A stretch of DNA of 64,000 nucleotides from Sphingomonadaceae bacterium. GTDB taxonomy: Bacteria; Pseudomonadota; Alphaproteobacteria; Sphingomonadales; Sphingomonadaceae. Position numbers and translations under genes: made by a program. The notes beneath the pieces are model-generated. The model saw only the letters and a list, made by a program, of their open reading frames with translations. It had not been told where the DNA came from and searched no databases. Below are positions 60,362 through 64,000 of this stretch, piece by piece (position 1 is the stretch's first letter; each line of letters starts with the position of its first letter). The DNA is taken from the NCBI GenBank assembly GCA_019239915.1, contig JAFAZF010000011.1, positions 1 to 64,000 of the forward strand, in the 5' to 3' direction.

Positions 60362-60771
60362 GATGCCGGCTCACTCGTCGAGGGCAGGGTGAAGCCGGCC
60401 GCGCTGGTCGCCGTGTTGAGCGCGAAGGTGGCGTTGTCGGCAGCCTGGTTGGCCGCACCGGCCTTGGCGCCGTCCTCGACGGCGCCAGCGGCGTGCGCGA
60501 GCTGCTTCTCGAGCATCTGCGCGATGCCGAGCACGCCGTGCTGCGCCATGGCATCGGCGGTCTTCGAATCCGCCATGTCCTGGAACTGCTTTGAGGCGTC
60601 GCTGTCGAAGATGCCGTCGCCGAGGCTCGCCTCGCGCATCGATCCGATCATCTGGCGGAGGAACACCGCCTCGAACGCCTGCGCGGCCGATTTGAGCTTG
60701 GCCGAATTGGCCTGTGCAGGATCGGTCGCCGCGGCGGCGGCCTGCGCGTTGGGAGTGAGCTTGGCGATCAT
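60358..60771 (-). CDS. flgJ: FlgJ-type rod scaffolding protein without hydrolase domain
   Basis: A 137-residue protein matching only the N-terminal rod-binding half of FlgJ (AQAFEAVFLRQMIGSMREAS, QFQDMADSKTADAMAQHGVLGIAQML). The C-terminal peptidoglycan hydrolase domain of enterobacterial FlgJ is absent, as is usual in alphaproteobacteria. It overlaps flgI and flgK by 4 bp each. Confidence 0.88.
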   Translation of the reverse strand: MIAKLTPNAQAAAAATDPAQANSAKLKSAAQAFEAVFLRQMIGSMREASLGDGIFDSDASKQFQDMADSKTADAMAQHGVLGIAQMLEKQLAHAAGAVEDGAKAGAANQAADNATFALNTATSAAGFTLPSTSEPAS

Positions 60772-61976
60772 AGCACGATGAGCTCCGCCTTCATGGCGCC
60801 CGCTTGCTTGAGCGCCTCGAGGATCGCGACGAGGTCGGCCGGGGATGCGCCGATCGCGTTCACCGCCTTGACGATGTCGGCGAGGCTCGCGCCCGGCTGG
60901 AAGTTGAACATCGGATGCTTCTCTTCCTCGACCGAGATGTTGCTGTTGGGCGTGACCACGGTCTGGCCCTGGCTGAACGGGTTGGGCTGCGAGACCTGTG
61001 GCTTCTCGTCGACCTTCACCGTGAGCTTGCCGTGGCTGACCGCCGCCGGTGCGATGCGGACCGCGCCGTTGATCACGACGGTGCCGGTGCGGGCGTTGAC
61101 GATCACGCGCGCGGCCGCTTCGGCGGGATCGACGGTGATGTCCTGGATACGGCTCATCAGCGCGGTGCGCACACCCGCGCCCAGCGGCGCCTGAATCGAT
61201 ACCGAGACGGCATCGATAGCAGTGGCGACCGGGGTACCCATCGTCTTGTTGATCGCCGCGGCGACGCGCTCGACCGTGGTGGCGTCGGCCTCGGCGAGGT
61301 TGAACGTCATCGTCGGCGCGGTCGCGAAGCCGGCGTCGACCGCGCGCTCCACCGTCGCACCGTCCGGAATGCGGCCCGAGGTCGGCACGTTGATGACGAC
61401 GTTGGAGCCGTCCTGTGCCGAAACGCCGAGGCCGCCGACCGCGAGATTGCCTTGCGCCATCGCATAGATTTGGCCGTCGGCACCGTAGAGCGGCGCGATC
61501 AGCAGCGTGCCGCCGCGCAAGCTCTTGGCCTTGCCGAGCGCCGAGACGGTGATGTCGAGGCGCTGGCCGGGCTTGGCGAAGGCCGGCAGATCAGCGGTGA
61601 CCATCACCGCGGCGGCGTTCTTGGTTTCCGGCTGGATGCCGGGGGGCAGTTGCAGCCCGAAGCGTTGCGCCGCGCCCTTCATCGCTTGCGTGGCATATTC
61701 GAGGCTGTCATCGCCGGTGCCGGCCAAGCCGACGACGATGCCGTAGCCGGTCAGCTGGTTGGGGCGGACGCCCTGGAACGTACCGAGGTCCTTGATGCGT
61801 TCGGCGGATGCGGGGGCGGTGACGAATCCAAGGCCGAGCACAACAAGCGCCAGAGCGGCGATGCCCCGCATGCCGTTCGGGCTGAGCTTGTCGAAGCCCT
61901 GTCCTTCCTTTCTCGCGAGGAAGAAAGAACGGCCCTTCGACAGGCTCAGGGCGAACAAAAGAGAGAGTCTGATCAT
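60768..61976 (-). CDS. flgI: flagellar P-ring protein FlgI
   Basis: A 402-residue reading from ATG 61976, or 367 from the internal ATG 61871. The mature P-ring protein (ERIKDLGTFQGVRPNQLTGYG to GASPADLVAILEALKQAGAM) is intact. A family A2 palindrome occupies codons between the first ATG and the signal peptide (GIAALALVVLGLGFVTAPASA), reading LFALSLSKG and FDKLSPNG. Thus either the signal peptide has a long n-region or translation restarts at the internal ATG, which has no clear ribosome binding site. FlgI assembles the periplasmic P ring around the rod. It lies 11 bp after flgH. Confidence 0.93.
   Translation of the reverse strand: MIRLSLLFALSLSKGRSFFLARKEGQGFDKLSPNGMRGIAALALVVLGLGFVTAPASAERIKDLGTFQGVRPNQLTGYGIVVGLAGTGDDSLEYATQAMKGAAQRFGLQLPPGIQPETKNAAAVMVTADLPAFAKPGQRLDITVSALGKAKSLRGGTLLIAPLYGADGQIYAMAQGNLAVGGLGVSAQDGSNVVINVPTSGRIPDGATVERAVDAGFATAPTMTFNLAEADATTVERVAAAINKTMGTPVATAIDAVSVSIQAPLGAGVRTALMSRIQDITVDPAEAAARVIVNARTGTVVINGAVRIAPAAVSHGKLTVKVDEKPQVSQPNPFSQGQTVVTPNSNISVEEEKHPMFNFQPGASLADIVKAVNAIGASPADLVAILEALKQAGAMKAELIVL
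61873..61956. repeat. family A2 palindrome in the 5' part of flgI
   Basis: Arms 61873-61899 (CCGTTCGGGCTGAGCTTGTC...) and 61932-61956 are inverted copies of the motA-motB intergenic element. Between them is a small hairpin TTTCTCGCGAGGAAGAAA. Confidence 0.88.
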
Positions 61977-61987
61977 GTTCGCTCGTC

Positions 61988-62656
61988 TCAGAAGGGGGCG
62001 ATGCGCGAGAAGAAGCGGCCGAGCCAGCCCTGGCTCGAGGCGCGCGCGATCTCGCCCTTGCCCGAATAGGTGATCTTGGCGTCGGCGACGCGTGTTGACG
62101 GCAGCGAATTGTCGGGGCCGATGTCGACCTCGCGGATCAGCCCGGAGATCTGGATCATCTCGTCGCCGCGGTTGAGCGTGAGATGCTTCTCGCCCTTCAC
62201 CAGCAGCGTGCCGTTGGGATAGATCTCGGCGACGGTGACGCTGATCGCGCCGGTGAGCTGGTTGGCCTGCGTCGCCTGACCCTTGCCAGCGAAGGTCGCG
62301 GCATTGCCCATGCTGAGGTCGGTGCCCTTGATGAAGGAGAGCGGCCCGGTCGGTGGCGGCATCACGCTGATGTTGCCGGAGCGATCGGTCGAGGCGCTGT
62401 TCGTCTTGGAGGATTGCGTCGCCTCGACGAGGTTGATCGTGACGATGTCGCCGACCATCGCGGCGCGCGCGCCGGACGTGATCGGCGCATAGCCGCTGGC
62501 GGCGTGGAAGATCGCACCGTCGGCGGGCGCGGCGACGGGCGCCGCCGGCGCCAGCGTCGCGGCATAGGGATTGACCTTCTCCTTGTCCTTCTTCGCGGCG
62601 GCCGGAGCCGGCGCGAGGGCGAGGAGCAGTCCGAGCGCGGTCAGCGTGCGGCGCAT
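61988..62656 (-). CDS. flgH: flagellar L-ring protein FlgH
   Basis: A 222-residue L-ring protein (VGDIVTINLVEATQSSKTNS, PNGTLLVKGEKHLTLNRGDEMIQISGLIR). The signal peptide (RRTLTALGLLLALAPAPAAA) is followed by KKDKEK with no lipobox Cys, whereas most FlgH are lipoproteins anchored in the outer membrane. It therefore appears to be a non-lipidated variant. It lies between flgG and flgI in the basal body operon. Confidence 0.93.
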   Translation of the reverse strand: MRRTLTALGLLLALAPAPAAAKKDKEKVNPYAATLAPAAPVAAPADGAIFHAASGYAPITSGARAAMVGDIVTINLVEATQSSKTNSASTDRSGNISVMPPPTGPLSFIKGTDLSMGNAATFAGKGQATQANQLTGAISVTVAEIYPNGTLLVKGEKHLTLNRGDEMIQISGLIREVDIGPDNSLPSTRVADAKITYSGKGEIARASSQGWLGRFFSRIAPF

Positions 62657-62663
62657 CGCAGCC

Positions 62664-63452
62664 TCAGACGTTCTGGTTGAGGTACTGAAGCATCTGGTCG
62701 GTCGCCGAGATCATCTTCGAGTTGACCTCATAGGCGCGCTGGGTCTCGATCATGTCGACGAGCTCCTCGACCACCGAGACGTTCGAGCTCTCCAGCGAGC
62801 CCTGCACGACCGAACCGCGGCCCTCGGTGCCGGGATCGCCGACCTGGGGCTCGCCCGACGCCTGCGTTTGCGCGAGCAGGTTGTTGCCGAGATCCTGCAG
62901 GCCGCCTGGGTTGACGAAGCGGGCGAGCTGGAGCTTGCCGATCTCCGTCGGCGTGGCGGAGCCCGCGACCGTCGCCGAGACGGTGCCGTCCGATCCGATC
63001 GTCACGCCGGTGGCGCCGTCGGGGATGTTCATGTTCGGTACTACCGGCTTGCCGTCCGAAGTGACGATCTGGCCGGTCGAGGACAGGCTGAAGGAGCCGT
63101 CACGCGTATAGGCGGTGGTCCCGTCCGGCATCTGCACCTGGAAGAAGCCGTTGCCCTGGATTGCGACGTCGAGGGCGTTGCCGGTCTGCTGCAGCGATCC
63201 CTGCGTGTCCGAGCGCGACGTGCTGACGAACTGGACGCCGGTGCCGAGCGAGGTGCCGGTGGCATATTGGTCGTCGCCCTGGCTGGTCGCGCCGGGTTGG
63301 GTGATCTGCTGATAGGCGAGCGTCTGGAAATTGGCGCGATCGCTCTTGAAGCCGGTCGTGTTCACGTTCGCGATGTTGTTCGCGATGACCTGCATGCGCT
63401 GCTGCTGAGCATCGAGGCCGGTTCGCGCGACGTGGAGGGCGGCGCTGGTCAT
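62664..63452 (-). CDS. flgG: flagellar distal rod protein FlgG
   Basis: A 262-residue rod protein with the N-terminal ARTGLDAQQQRMQVIANNIANVNTTGFK and C-terminal SSNVSVVEELVDMIETQRAYEVNSKMI (in part), the conserved coiled ends of rod/hook proteins. GGGAGCACCACCC precedes the ATG. It lies 24 bp downstream of flgF. Confidence 0.95.
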   Translation of the reverse strand: MTSAALHVARTGLDAQQQRMQVIANNIANVNTTGFKSDRANFQTLAYQQITQPGATSQGDDQYATGTSLGTGVQFVSTSRSDTQGSLQQTGNALDVAIQGNGFFQVQMPDGTTAYTRDGSFSLSSTGQIVTSDGKPVVPNMNIPDGATGVTIGSDGTVSATVAGSATPTEIGKLQLARFVNPGGLQDLGNNLLAQTQASGEPQVGDPGTEGRGSVVQGSLESSNVSVVEELVDMIETQRAYEVNSKMISATDQMLQYLNQNV

Positions 63453-63476
63453 GGGTGGTGCTCCCTAATATTCTAT

Positions 63477-64000
63477 TCAGTCGGACGGCAGGTTCATGAG
63501 CTGGGCGCCGGAACTGTCGATGTCCTTGGCGGCCGAGATCATCTTGGTCTGCGTGTCCCAGTCCCGGCTCGCCTGGATCATGTCGGTGAGCGCCTTGGCG
63601 GTAGAGACGTTCGAGCCTTCGAGCGCACCCGACGTCAGGCGCGCGTCGGGATCGGCAGCGAGCGTGCCGCCGTTCGCTTCGCGGAAGAGGCCGTCGAGGC
63701 CCTTCTTGATCGTCGAGCCCTGCGGGCTCACCAGCTTGAGCTGATCGACCTTCTGCATCTCGGCGCCCTGCTGCGATCCCTGCGGCAGGATCCAGATCGC
63801 GCCCGTGCCGTCGATCTTCACCTTGTCGGCGGGCGGGAGCGTGATCGGGCCCTGGTCGCCGACGACGGGCGCGCCATCGCCGGTGGTGAGCAGGCCGGAG
63901 TCCGAAAGCTGGAGATCGCCGCGGCGCGTATAGGCCTCGCTGCCGTCGGTCGCCTGCACCGTCAGCAGCGCGTCGCCGCTGAGCGAGACGTCGAGATCGC
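63477..64000 (-). CDS. flgF: flagellar rod protein FlgF (5' partial)
   Basis: The C-terminal 174 residues or so of a rod protein; the frame is open past the right edge so the start is outside the window. EAYTRRGDLQLSDSGLLTTGDG and NVSTAKALTDMIQASRDWDTQTKMI match FlgF, whose C-terminal helix differs from the FlgG type (RDWD in place of RAYE). It is the proximal rod protein and the most upstream gene of the visible flagellar operon. Confidence 0.9.
   Translation of the reverse strand, partial: DLDVSLSGDALLTVQATDGSEAYTRRGDLQLSDSGLLTTGDGAPVVGDQGPITLPPADKVKIDGTGAIWILPQGSQQGAEMQKVDQLKLVSPQGSTIKKGLDGLFREANGGTLAADPDARLTSGALEGSNVSTAKALTDMIQASRDWDTQTKMISAAKDIDSSGAQLMNLPSD

Overview
The window looks like chromosomal DNA of a high-GC, motile alphaproteobacterium, most likely a sphingomonad (Sphingomonadales). 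The case rests on gene content: a DUF2497/PopZ protein, an ATP12-type F1 assembly chaperone, an alpha-type SspB, a FlgJ without a hydrolase domain, the order hisB-hisH-hisA-hisF-hisE, an EcfG-type promoter, and many palindromic repeats that read as PFVLSLSKG-like peptides. I see no phage, plasmid, CRISPR array, complete insertion sequence or rRNA. One tRNA (Cys) is present.

Layout. 1-5.1 kb: a partial SirB1-like gene, a non-coding stretch, a MarR regulator, and a hybrid histidine kinase divergent from a single-domain response regulator. 5.1-7.8 kb: a PhyH-type dioxygenase translationally coupled to a KpsC-like beta-Kdo transferase. 7.9-12.1 kb: a four-gene operon of circularly permuted ATP-grasp, alpha-E protein, transglutaminase and the proteasome-like protease Anbu. 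12.2-14.3 kb: a tandem-PAS hybrid kinase behind an EcfG-type promoter. 14.3-21.7 kb: an accessory oxidative cluster (epimerase, FMN-binding protein, LysR regulator, then DUF1214, TauD/TfdA dioxygenase, VOC protein and two short-chain dehydrogenases) of unknown substrate. 21.8-30.7 kb: tRNA-Cys, isoaspartyl methyltransferase-like protein, TolC, PopZ, ValS, MATE exporter, HemB. 31-42 kb: DUF559 endonuclease-like gene between inverted repeats, hydrolase and Tat-exported MsrB, ABC exporter, QueG, EI24 membrane protein and lipoprotein, adenosine kinase-type sugar kinase, an ArsR/SRPBCC pair with a visible operator, and an amino-acid permease. 41.8-45.8 kb: histidine biosynthesis. 45.9-53.8 kb: SspB, FumC, DUF1697, Gmk, then an overlapping run of CrcB, RluA-type synthase, PaiB-like and ATP12. 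54-64 kb: hemerythrin, MotB, MotA, an OmpA-type protein, and a flagellar operon flgF(partial)-flgG-flgH-flgI-flgJ-flgK-flgL.

Two themes deserve attention. The first is the Anbu operon, a small proteasome-like, ATP-grasp and transglutaminase system whose substrate is unknown. The second is a dense set of palindromic elements in several families. They fill the gaps between his genes, occupy every convergent gene junction longer than about 50 bp, flank the DUF559 gene as inverted copies, and in three places lie in frame inside coding sequence (valS, flgI and the EI24-family gene).

All calls come from reading the sequence and from general knowledge of the families. No database search was run. 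Start codons were chosen from Shine-Dalgarno spacing and from start/stop overlaps.
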